This document shows positions 56,968 to 64,000 of a DNA stretch of 64,000 nt, one piece after another; position 1 is the first letter of the stretch, and every line of letters starts with the position of its first letter. The DNA lies in the NCBI GenBank assembly GCA_040635515.1, contig JBEYHY010000002.1, positions 62,001 through 126,000 of the forward strand, written 5' to 3'. Made by a program: the position numbers and the translations under genes. The DNA comes from Prauserella_A sp040635515 (GTDB lineage: Bacteria; Actinomycetota; Actinomycetes; Mycobacteriales; Pseudonocardiaceae). The notes beneath the pieces were generated by a model. That model saw only the letters and a list, made by a program, of their open reading frames with translations, was not told where the DNA came from and ran no database searches.

Positions 56968-58091
56968 GCACACCCGTCACCGCCCTGCTCGAGGGCACCA
57001 CGAGAGACGCGCTGTGGCAGGGATCCGTCGTCGACTGCGACGTGCACGCCACCCCTCCCTCGCTGGAGGCGCTTTTTCCCTACACCGACCCGGTGTGGGT
57101 GCAGGGCGCGCTGGAGCGAGGCTGGAAGGGGCCGAACGGCCAGTCCCTTGCCTACCCTCCCGGAGCGCCGACGACGGCCCGTGAGCAGTGGCGGCCCGAG
57201 GGAAGGCCACCGGCCTCAAGCGTGGAGCTGCTGCGCGAACACATCCTCGACCCGTGGCGGGTCGAGGCCGCCATCGTCAACACCGCCTATGGCGTCGATT
57301 CGCTGCGCCATCCCGACTGGGCGCCCGCGCTGGCCTCCGCCGTCAACGACTGGCTGATCGCCGAATGGCTCGACAAGGACCCCAGGCTCGTCGGCTCGAT
57401 GGTGGTACCGGCCAGAGACCCGGCCGCCGCCGCTGCCGAGATCGACCGCATCGGCGGGCATCCGCGCATCGTGCAGGTAACCATGCCGGTCCGCTCGGAG
57501 CGGCTGTACGGGCAGCGGGTGTTCTGGCCCGTTTACGAGGCGATGACCCGCAACGACCTCGTCATGGGAGTGAGCTGGGGCGGGACGAGCGAGGACGCGC
57601 CGAGCCCCACCGGATATGCCTCCTGGTATGCCGAGGAATACGCGGCGGAGATCCAGCTCTACGGCGCACAGCTCACCAGCATGATCTACGAGGGGATCTT
57701 CCAGAAGTTCCCCGGCCTGCGCGTGACGATGCTGGAAAGCGGGTTCGCGTGGGTGCCGGCGTGGAGCTGGAGCATCAACAAGAAATGGAAGGGGCTGCGC
57801 AGGGAGATCCCGTGGGTGGACCGGCTTCCGACCGAGATCATCCGCGACCACGTCAGGTTCTCCATCGCGCCCGCCGACCTTGGCCCGGCACCGCATGCCC
57901 GCAAGATCGTCGAATGGCTGGGATCGGAGGACATCCTGCTGTTCGCCACCGACTACCCGCATCTGCACACCGACGACCTCGCCGCCGTGCTCGACGTGCT
58001 GCCGGAATCGATGCGCCCCAGGATGATGTCCGAGTCGGCCCGGCAGTGGTATCGGCTCGACAGCGCGCTCGGGCGGGGAGCGGGGACGTGA
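56964..58091 (+). CDS. Second amidohydrolase-2 family enzyme
   Basis: 375 residues. Metal-site elements are VVDCDVHATPP near residue 25 and FATDYPHLHTDD near residue 325. The strand that usually supplies a His reads VMGVSWGG here, so one ligand may differ from the first amidohydrolase. Middle segment MLESGFAWVPAWSWSINKKW is family-typical. It overlaps the Rieske stop by four bases. Probably a decarboxylase or ring/lactam hydrolase in the same route. Confidence 0.88.
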   Translation: MSTPVTALLEGTTRDALWQGSVVDCDVHATPPSLEALFPYTDPVWVQGALERGWKGPNGQSLAYPPGAPTTAREQWRPEGRPPASSVELLREHILDPWRVEAAIVNTAYGVDSLRHPDWAPALASAVNDWLIAEWLDKDPRLVGSMVVPARDPAAAAAEIDRIGGHPRIVQVTMPVRSERLYGQRVFWPVYEAMTRNDLVMGVSWGGTSEDAPSPTGYASWYAEEYAAEIQLYGAQLTSMIYEGIFQKFPGLRVTMLESGFAWVPAWSWSINKKWKGLRREIPWVDRLPTEIIRDHVRFSIAPADLGPAPHARKIVEWLGSEDILLFATDYPHLHTDDLAAVLDVLPESMRPRMMSESARQWYRLDSALGRGAGT

Positions 58092-58897
58092 GCTACGCCG
58101 TCACCACAGCGGCGCACCCCAACCGGCTGCGGCGACTGCTCGCCGCCGGTGAGACGGCGGTCGGGCTGGCGTGTCACACGGGCGACCCGCACGTCGCGGA
58201 AACCCTTGCGCTGGCCGGTTTCGACTATGTCTACCTCGACCAGCAGCACAGCGTCGGCGGGCTGGCCAGCCCGGTTGAACTGCTGCGCGCCACCGCCCGC
58301 ACCTCCGCGACACCGCTTGTCAGGGTCGCCGCCAACGATCCCGTGCTGATCGGCAGGGCACTCGACGCCGGAGCAGAGGGCGTCATCGTTCCCTCCGTGG
58401 AGTCCGTTGCCGACGCCCGCCGTGCCGTGGCGGCCGCCTGCTACCCGCCGGTGGGAACCCGGAGCTGGGGGCCCACGCGTTCGGCGTTCGGGCTCGGCGC
58501 CGATCCGGCAAAGGTCAACGGCGAGATCCTGTGCCTTGTCATGATCGAGAGCGAGCGGGGTGTCGCCGCGGCGGGGGAGATCGCCGCCGTTCCCGGCGTG
58601 CACGGCGTGTACGTGGGGCCGGGTGATCTCGCCGTCAGTCTCGGACTGTCCCCTGTGGACGGGCCGGGTCACGAATGGCACGGGACCGCCGTGGGCGCCA
58701 TCGTCGCCGCGTGCCACGCGGCGGGCGCAGCCGCGGGGATCACGGGAGATCCCCGCACGGAAAAGGCTCGTGGCTTCCGCATGATCACCGCCGGATCCGA
58801 CATCGCGTTTCTCAAGTCAGGGCTCGCGAGCGCGCGGGCGAGCGCGGAGGCCATCCGCACCGACGACGAAGGAGCAAGCACCACATGGCAACGGTGA
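58088..58897 (+). CDS. HpcH/HpaI-family aldolase
   Basis: 269 residues from GTG 58088. The phosphoenolpyruvate-binding-like barrel has VGLACHTGDPHVAETLALAG, FDYVYLDQQHS, the GAEGVIVPSVES loop with metal ligands, CLVMIESERGV and GVYVGPGDLAVSLG. Class II pyruvate aldolases of this family cleave 4-hydroxy-2-oxo acids to pyruvate and an aldehyde. It would be the C-C cleavage end of the pathway. It overlaps both neighbours. Confidence 0.93.
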   Translation: MSYAVTTAAHPNRLRRLLAAGETAVGLACHTGDPHVAETLALAGFDYVYLDQQHSVGGLASPVELLRATARTSATPLVRVAANDPVLIGRALDAGAEGVIVPSVESVADARRAVAAACYPPVGTRSWGPTRSAFGLGADPAKVNGEILCLVMIESERGVAAAGEIAAVPGVHGVYVGPGDLAVSLGLSPVDGPGHEWHGTAVGAIVAACHAAGAAAGITGDPRTEKARGFRMITAGSDIAFLKSGLASARASAEAIRTDDEGASTTWQR

Positions 58898-59922
58898 ACA
58901 CCGTCAACGGACCGATCGACAGCTCGGACATCGGCACGACGCTGATGCACGAACACCTCTTCGCGCACAACCCCGAGCTGGAACAGAACCTGCCCCACCC
59001 GGAGTGGGACGAGGACAGCTACGTCGGGAAGGCACGCACGAGCCTGACCTCGCTGCACGAGGACAAGGGCATCGACACCTTCGTCGATCTGACGGTGCTC
59101 GGCCTCGGCCGCTACCTGCCGACGGTGCGCAAGGTCGCCGAAGGACTCCCGCTCAACATCGTCGTGGCCACCGGGTACTACACGGCGAAGGATCTGCCCA
59201 CGTTCTTCCACACGCACGCCCCGGATGGACTTGTCGGCAAAACGCTCGGCGGACCCGATCCACTGGAGACGATGTTCATCGACGACATCGTGAAGGGAAT
59301 CCCCGGATCGGACGGCGTCAAGGCCGGGATCATCAAGGTCGTCACCGACGAGCACGGGATGACCCCCGACGTTCGGCGTGTGTTCGCCGCCGCGGCACGC
59401 GCACAGGCCGAGACCGGGGTGCCGATCTCCACGCACACCAACGTCGAGCACGCCAACGGCCGTGAGCAGCAGAGGTGGTTCAGGGACAACGGTGTCGATC
59501 TGGAAAGGACGGTCATCGGCCACTGTGGTGACTCGACCGACCTCGGCTACCTCAAGGAACTGATGGACAACGGATCCACGATCGGCCTCGACCGCTTCGG
59601 CATGGAGTTCGTCCTCGACGACGAGAGCCGGATCGAGACCCTGGTGGCCCTGCTGGACCAGGGCTACGCCGAGCGGATGACGCTCTCGCACGACGCGGGA
59701 TTCTTCTCGATCAACACACCGCCGTCGTTCCGCGCCAAGCACGTGCCGAACTGGCATCACCATCGGATCTCCGACTACATCCTTCCCGAGATCCGCAAGC
59801 GCGGTGCGACCGAGGAACAGATCATCCAGATGATGGTGGTCAACCCGGTCCGGGTACTGACGGGAGATGCCGAGGCGACCGCGGCCGTGGCGAAGAAGGC
59901 GCTCGGCGCGGAGGCCGTATGA
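58885..59922 (+). CDS. Phosphotriesterase-like lactonase (PLL/PTE family)
   Basis: 345 residues from ATG 58885 (AAGGAG upstream), overlapping the aldolase end by 13 bp. The binuclear metal site of the family is complete: H22/H24 in MHEHLF, the carbamylated Lys in AGIIKVVTDEHGM, THTN, IGHCGD and the Asp in LSHDAGFF. Natural members hydrolyse lactones. In this operon it may open a lactone intermediate before the aldolase acts. Substrate not readable. Confidence 0.92.
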   Translation: MATVNTVNGPIDSSDIGTTLMHEHLFAHNPELEQNLPHPEWDEDSYVGKARTSLTSLHEDKGIDTFVDLTVLGLGRYLPTVRKVAEGLPLNIVVATGYYTAKDLPTFFHTHAPDGLVGKTLGGPDPLETMFIDDIVKGIPGSDGVKAGIIKVVTDEHGMTPDVRRVFAAAARAQAETGVPISTHTNVEHANGREQQRWFRDNGVDLERTVIGHCGDSTDLGYLKELMDNGSTIGLDRFGMEFVLDDESRIETLVALLDQGYAERMTLSHDAGFFSINTPPSFRAKHVPNWHHHRISDYILPEIRKRGATEEQIIQMMVVNPVRVLTGDAEATAAVAKKALGAEAV

Positions 59923-61196
59923 CGGCATCACCCGGCGCGCGGCAATTCACCGCATCCACACCGGACTCGATGAGCCGCTGGAACCGCACCACGATGCCGC
60001 TCGTGCCGGAGCCGCACGCGCGGTACCCGCTCGTCGTCGACAGGGACACTCGCGAAACCCGCGCCGACTACGACCGGCCGGACGGGCCGTCCGGAAAGGA
60101 CCTGCTTGAGGCGATCGAAGCCGCCGGGTTGCGGGGGAGGGGAGGAGCCGCGTTCCCGGCGGCGGTCAAACTGAGAACCGTCGCCGGGAGGACAGGACCG
60201 CGCACCGTGGTCGCGAACGGCGACGAGGGCGAACCGCTCGCCGTCAAGGACAGATACCTGCTGCGCATCCGGCCACACCTCGTACTGGACGGGCTGTTGC
60301 GTGCCGCCCGGATCGTGTCGGCGGACAGGGCCGTGGTTTACCTCTCCGACGCGATCGCGGCCGACAGCGTCCACAAGGCACTGGCCGAACTCGGCCCGAC
60401 CCGGGTTCCCGTCGAGGTCGTGCGGGTGGCCCGCGGCTACGTGGGTGGTGAGGAATCGGCTGTGGTCCGCGCCATCAACGGTGGTCCCGCGTTGCCGGCG
60501 GACAAACCGCCCCGGCCCTTCGAGTCCGGTGTGGATGGCGGACCGACATTGGTCGCAAACGTCGAGACCCTCGCCAGGATTCCGGGAATCGCGGCGGGAG
60601 GCGGCTCCGGTTCGGTGTTGCTCACGCTGTCCGGTTCCGTGCCACGCCAAGGGCTTTATGAGCTGCCGGAAGGCAGCACGCTGCGCGAGCTGGCGGGGGA
60701 GAGGGCTCGCGGACTGCTCATGGGCGGGTTCTTCGCGGGACTGCTGGGCCCGCGAGGACTCGACATTCCGCTCGGGTTCGACGCACTCAGGGCGGAAGGC
60801 AGCGGGCTGGGCTGTGGAGCGGTGTTCGTGCTGGGCCCGGACGACTGTCCCGTCGCGGTGGCGGCGGACGTTCTCGCCTACTTCGACAGAGAGAACGCCA
60901 GGCAATGCGGGCCGTGTATTCGCGGGACGACGGCGATGGCCGGAGCGTTGCGGGAACTCGCCGACGGTATCGCGGGGGAGGCCAAGCTGGAGAAGTTGCG
61001 CGGCTGGTCGGAGTCGCTGCGCGGGCGGGGAGCCTGCGGCACGCTCGACGGCGCCTGCAACGCGGTGACCACGTTGTTCCGTGAGTTTCCCGCACTGGTC
61101 GAACAACACCGGGCTACACCGTGTCCCCGGTGCGCCGCGCTCGGCCCGGCCGAACGCCGCGCACCCGCCATCGATCCACCGGAGGAGGAAACATGA
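59919..61196 (+). CDS. NuoF-like flavoprotein (FMN, SLBB, 4Fe-4S)
   Basis: 425 residues. The N-terminal flavin/NADH domain has GLRGRGGAAFPAAVK, ANGDEGEP and RGYVGGEESAVVRAING. An SLBB-like segment follows, then the 4Fe-4S domain with RQCGPCIRGT and a later cysteine (ACGTLDGAC). The start overlaps the lactonase stop. No NuoE or NuoG partner is encoded. With the ferredoxin gene directly after it, this looks like a stand-alone NAD(P)H:ferredoxin reductase feeding a monooxygenase or Rieske system, as seen beside some actinobacterial P450 and oxygenase genes. Confidence 0.9.
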   Translation: MTASPGARQFTASTPDSMSRWNRTTMPLVPEPHARYPLVVDRDTRETRADYDRPDGPSGKDLLEAIEAAGLRGRGGAAFPAAVKLRTVAGRTGPRTVVANGDEGEPLAVKDRYLLRIRPHLVLDGLLRAARIVSADRAVVYLSDAIAADSVHKALAELGPTRVPVEVVRVARGYVGGEESAVVRAINGGPALPADKPPRPFESGVDGGPTLVANVETLARIPGIAAGGGSGSVLLTLSGSVPRQGLYELPEGSTLRELAGERARGLLMGGFFAGLLGPRGLDIPLGFDALRAEGSGLGCGAVFVLGPDDCPVAVAADVLAYFDRENARQCGPCIRGTTAMAGALRELADGIAGEAKLEKLRGWSESLRGRGACGTLDGACNAVTTLFREFPALVEQHRATPCPRCAALGPAERRAPAIDPPEEET

Positions 61197-61390
61197 AGAT
61201 CAGACTGGAAGCCGCGACCTGCGACGGATTCGGCACGTGCGCCGAACACAGTCCGGAACTGTTCGAAGTGGACGAATGGGGCTATGCCTCGGTGCGAGGC
61301 GACGGAGACGTTCCTCCGGAACTGGAGGGCAAAGTCGCAAGGGCGATCGCCGATTGCCCCGTGCACGCCATCAAAACGGTGACCGGCTGA
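61193..61390 (+). CDS. Three-cysteine ferredoxin
   Basis: 65 residues, ATG overlapping the previous stop. Only three cysteines are in place: C10, C16 (CDGFGTC) and C55 (ADCPVHAI), the pattern of single-cluster [3Fe-4S] ferredoxins that serve actinobacterial cytochrome P450s. The NuoF-like reductase immediately upstream is the probable electron donor. The acceptor may be the Rieske protein of the operon or a P450 elsewhere. Confidence 0.92.
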   Translation: MKIRLEAATCDGFGTCAEHSPELFEVDEWGYASVRGDGDVPPELEGKVARAIADCPVHAIKTVTG

Positions 61391-61402
61391 GGAAACCGGC
61401 CC

Positions 61403-62116
61403 TCAGCCCGCAAGGCGCCCCGGTCTCCGGGGCGCCGTCGGCGTTTCCGGCTCGCTCCAGAAATCCAGTGAGTCCAGCCAGCGCATCAACAGGTTGCCCG
61501 TGTCCCGGAAGTGCGCGGCCATTCCGGCGCGCGCCTTCTCCACCTCGCCCGCGGCGATCGCGTCGATCAGCGGTCCGTGCTCGGTGCGGTTGACCTCGGA
61601 CCAGCCGGGAACCACGTGGAAGTTCTCCGGAAACCGCAACGGCACCAGCCTGCTGGCGGCCTGGGAGAACCAGTCGAGTTTCGGGGCGTCGGCGATGACG
61701 GCGACGTAGTCGTGGAACGCGGAGTTCAACCGGGTGGCGAGATGGCCGTCGGCGGGGTCGGCATCGCGGATCTGCTGATCTATGTCACGCAGGTGGGCGA
61801 CATCGGCCGCGGTCGCGCGTGTCGCGGCCCGTGCGGCGATCTCGCCTTCCGCCGTGGCCCACATCAGGTACGTGTCCTCGACGTCCTTGCGCCGGATGGG
61901 AGCCACCCTGAACCCCCGGTTCGGTTCGTGCCTGACCCAGCCGTCCTGGGTCAGCAGCAGCAGCGCCTCGCGCACCGGGGTGACGCTGACGCCGAGCTGC
62001 TCGGCGAGCTGCCCGAGCCGGAGACTGTCGCCGGGGCGTACCTTCCGGTCCAGAATCTGGTCCCGGATAGCGCTCGCCACGTTGCTCCGTAACTGTTCTC
62101 GCCCGGCCTCACTCAC
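61403..62116 (-). CDS. GntR-family regulator (FCD) of the adjacent operon
   Basis: 237 residues from GTG 62116 (AGGAT upstream); longer in-frame readings look non-coding. Winged helix: NVASAIRDQILDRKVRPGDS, LGQLAEQLGVSVTPVREALL, TQDGWVRHEPNRGFRV. FCD domain with metal histidines: LNSAFHDYVA, RTEHGPLIDAI, AAHFRDTGN. It converges on the nine-gene operon. The inverted repeat at 52698-52733 is its likely operator, though another GntR in the genome could bind there. Confidence 0.92.
   Translation of the reverse strand: MSEAGREQLRSNVASAIRDQILDRKVRPGDSLRLGQLAEQLGVSVTPVREALLLLTQDGWVRHEPNRGFRVAPIRRKDVEDTYLMWATAEGEIAARAATRATAADVAHLRDIDQQIRDADPADGHLATRLNSAFHDYVAVIADAPKLDWFSQAASRLVPLRFPENFHVVPGWSEVNRTEHGPLIDAIAAGEVEKARAGMAAHFRDTGNLLMRWLDSLDFWSEPETPTAPRRPGRLAG
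61414..61436. terminator. Perfect hairpin between convergent ferredoxin and GntR genes
   Basis: GGCGCCCCGG and its exact reverse complement flank TCT. The 10-bp stem lies 24 bp after the ferredoxin stop and inside the last codons of the GntR gene, suiting termination in both directions. Confidence 0.75.
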
Positions 62117-62237
62117 ACCCGAGATCCTACCGAGACACCGCGCGAAGCGAACCCCTGGTTCGGAATCCCCGGTCAAGCGGGAAAGCCCGCAACGAAACCC
62201 ACTCGCCCTCCCCACCGCGATGCGCCACTATCGATCC

Positions 62238-62744
62238 ATGATCGAGGACACGAGAACACGACCGCCACGCGCGGGCGACGAGCGCGCTTCCCTCACCGGA
62301 TTCCTGGACTTCCAGCGGCAGACGCTTGCGCTCAAATGCGCGGGACTGACCGCGGAACAATTGAGGCGCAGGACGGTGCCGCCTTCCGGCATGTCGCTCA
62401 TCGGGCTCGTACGGCACATGGCCGAGATCGAGCGAGGCTGGTTCGAGAGGGTCATGAACGGAGAGCGACTCGGCACCTACTGGGGGATGCGTCCCGATGG
62501 TGACTACGCCGAGTTCGACGTCGACGACGCCGACCCGGACGAGGCGTTCGCGGTATGGGGCAAGGCGTGCGCGCGGTCGCGGGAGATCGTGGCCGCGACC
62601 GAATCGCTCGATGTCGTCAGGTACTACAAGGAGATGGACTACTCACTCCGCTGGGTGCTCATCCACATGATCGAGGAATACGCGCGGCACAACGGGCACG
62701 CCGACCTGCTGCGTGAGCGCATCGACGGCGAAACGGGCGAATGA
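62238..62744 (+). CDS. DinB-like (DUF664) protein
   Basis: 168 residues from ATG 62238. Four-helix DinB fold with the metal-binding histidine triad: VRHMAEIERGWF, then HMIEEYARHNGHADLLRE. The N-terminal LTGFLDFQRQTLALKCAGLT and the GMSLIGLVRHM segment match the DUF664 group, many of which are mycothiol- or bacillithiol-dependent transferases. It appears to be transcribed alone, divergent from the GntR gene. Confidence 0.92.
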   Translation: MIEDTRTRPPRAGDERASLTGFLDFQRQTLALKCAGLTAEQLRRRTVPPSGMSLIGLVRHMAEIERGWFERVMNGERLGTYWGMRPDGDYAEFDVDDADPDEAFAVWGKACARSREIVAATESLDVVRYYKEMDYSLRWVLIHMIEEYARHNGHADLLRERIDGETGE

Positions 62745-62800
62745 CCGACCCCCCGGGGCCCCGTCGGATGTCCACAATGGTTCTTTCCCGGTGAACGGAC

Positions 62801-62815
62801 GGGGCCGAAAGTCCC
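62801..62815. promoter_or_regulatory. DosR-box-like sequence
   Basis: GGGGCCGAAAGTCCC sits in the 212-bp gap upstream of the 62957 membrane protein and resembles the dyad of DevR/DosR-type regulators (GGGAC-like and GTCCC-like arms). Only one copy seen, so this is a weak suggestion. Confidence 0.3.
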
Positions 62816-62956
62816 TTGCCAGGTGGGAAAGAACGCCGCGCAATAAGTGGGGCGGACGGCGACGACGGGCACCCGTACGGGAGCGGCTCACCGGAAGCCA
62901 CCCGTTTCCGTGAATCCTTCCGGAGACGGCCGGCGCCGGATGCGAGGTGACGGGAC

Positions 62957-63472
62957 ATGGCGCGAGTCGCGCGAGACGCCGAAAGCGGCGAAGCCCGCAG
63001 GGGACGCCGCCGTGCCTCGGGAATCTACGGCGCGATCGTCACCGCCGCCGTACTGACGGCGGCGGGCGGAACGTTGTCCACCGCCGCGCTTGCGATCGCC
63101 GTCGTCGCCACATTGGTGGTGTATTGGCTGGCCGAGGAGTACGCGGTGCTGCTCGGCCAGCACGCGGAAGCAGGCGGATTGCCCAGCGGCGGGCGGATTC
63201 GCTCAGAGCTGGCTTCGACCTGGCCGATGGTCACGGCATCCTACGGGCCGCTGGTGGCCTTGTTGCTGGCCTGGCTCGCCGGTGCCTCGCCAGTCGTGGC
63301 CGCGAACGTCGGCCTCGTGGCAGCGGTACTGCTCCTGGTTTTTCACGCCTGGTCGGCGGGCAGGGTCGCGATGCTGCGGGGTGTGCCGCTTATCGCCGTG
63401 ACCACGGTTGCGGCTCTGCTCGGCGTGCTCATGGTGGTATTGAAGAATTTCGTACTGTTGCGTTTGCACTGA
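62957..63472 (+). CDS. Membrane protein, unknown function
   Basis: 171 residues. Arg-rich N-terminus (EARRGRRRASG), then about four to five hydrophobic segments (YGAIVTAAVLTAAGGTLSTA, ALAIAVVATLVVYWLAEEYA, LVALLLAWLAGASPVVAANV, VPLIAVTTVAALLGVLMVVL). The charged pair in WLAEEYAVLLGQH is the most distinctive element. No family recognised. A DosR-box-like dyad lies upstream. Confidence 0.8.
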   Translation: MARVARDAESGEARRGRRRASGIYGAIVTAAVLTAAGGTLSTAALAIAVVATLVVYWLAEEYAVLLGQHAEAGGLPSGGRIRSELASTWPMVTASYGPLVALLLAWLAGASPVVAANVGLVAAVLLLVFHAWSAGRVAMLRGVPLIAVTTVAALLGVLMVVLKNFVLLRLH

Positions 63473-63551
63473 CCCGCGCTCCGACCCGATCGTGAACAGG
63501 TCGGGACCAAGTACCCTGTTGCCAGGCGGTGGAATCCGTAGCGTCGGGCAC

Positions 63552-64000
63552 ATGTCCGAGCGGGCGGGAGCGGGGACGGCGGTGCTGATACCGCTGGCGC
63601 TGGCGCAGTTCATCTGCAGCTTCGCGGGCTCGGCGATGAACGTGATGATCAACGACATCAGCACCGACCTCGATACCTCCGTGCACGGGGTGCAACTGGT
63701 GATCACCGCGTTCCTGCTTGTCATGGCGGCGCTGATGATCCCGGGAGGGAAGCTGACCGACCTGTTCGGCAGGAAGCGGTGCTTTGTCGCGGGACTCGCC
63801 CTCTACGGGGTTGGCGCGCTGCTCAGCGCGCTCGCCCCAGGCATCGTCGTGCTTTTCGTCGGTAACTCGATTCTCGAAGGAATCGGTACCGCACTGCTGA
63901 TTCCACCCGTGTACATCCTCACGACATTGCTGTTCACCGATCTCGCGTCGAGAGCCAAAGCCTTTGGGGCGATCATGGCGATGGGTGGAGTCGGGGCCGC
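63552..64000 (+). CDS. DHA2-type MFS drug exporter, N-terminal part
   Basis: The gene starts at ATG 63552 and runs off the window after about 149 residues. Helix 1 has ALAQFICSFAGSAMNVMIND (motif D1-like NVMINDI). The loop 2-3 motif A is GGKLTDLFGRKRC, and helix 5 begins MAMGGVGA. This matches the 14-helix DHA2/EmrB group of proton-coupled multidrug exporters. The 3' end is not visible. Confidence 0.88.
   Translation, partial: MSERAGAGTAVLIPLALAQFICSFAGSAMNVMINDISTDLDTSVHGVQLVITAFLLVMAALMIPGGKLTDLFGRKRCFVAGLALYGVGALLSALAPGIVVLFVGNSILEGIGTALLIPPVYILTTLLFTDLASRAKAFGAIMAMGGVGA

Noticed and set aside
1..64000. Insertion sequences, transposases or prophage genes
   Set aside because: No transposase, integrase, terminase or phage structural protein was recognised on either strand.

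Overview
The window is high-GC DNA, densely packed with short operons whose genes mostly overlap by ATGA or GTGA. It has many GTG starts, mycobacterial-type PknG, F420/LLM-type oxidoreductase and NrtR families, and a 21-bp intergenic repeat. This fits an actinobacterium, most likely Pseudonocardiaceae (Amycolatopsis-like). The genus is an inference from gene content and repeats; there is no rRNA gene to test it.

Layout. 2-4411: 3' end of a PknG-type kinase gene, then a PP2C phosphatase, a VWA protein and an FHA protein (a phospho-signalling operon). 4543-6120: ArsR / SRPBCC / SDR operon with a perfect operator palindrome. 6200-14369: GntR regulator and a catabolic cluster (LLM oxidoreductase, M20-like protein, MHS transporter, three-subunit molybdenum hydroxylase). 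14410-14483: tRNA with CAU anticodon. 14596-20118: two-component system followed by four secreted or membrane proteins with histidine-rich, metal-handling features. 20462-31547: AcoR/MimR-like regulator and a Baeyer-Villiger monooxygenase cluster that reads as a cyclic alcohol/ketone to dicarboxylate pathway. 31629-36856: sugar-acid-like cluster (mannitol dehydrogenase family, LamG/DUF6772-like pair, MHS transporter, LacI). 36848-43930: Nramp-like transporter, GntR with twin operators, FAD oxidoreductase, LysR, CaiB-type CoA transferase, MatC-like carrier. 43917-46251: arsenic operon (arsR-acr3-arsC) with a divergent ArsI/CadI gene.

47050-50887 is the most unusual part. An NrtR-type Nudix regulator, a nucleosidase (MTAN/PNP fold) with a C-terminal amyloid-like motif, and a four-helix membrane protein with almost the same motif at its N-terminus form one tight operon. 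It looks like an amyloid-signalling effector/partner pair, possibly anti-phage or cell-death related, tied to NAD metabolism through NrtR.

51313-52697 is a gene-poor stretch with a second 21-bp repeat array and a small type I-E-like CRISPR array without cas genes. 52764-61390 is a nine-gene catabolic operon (MHS transporter, two amidohydrolases, FMN alpha-hydroxyacid oxidase, Rieske protein, HpaI-type aldolase, phosphotriesterase-like lactonase, NuoF-like flavoprotein, three-Cys ferredoxin). A convergent GntR repressor gene and an operator-like inverted repeat in front of the operon accompany it. The right end holds a DinB-like protein, a membrane protein and the start of a DHA2-type MFS exporter.
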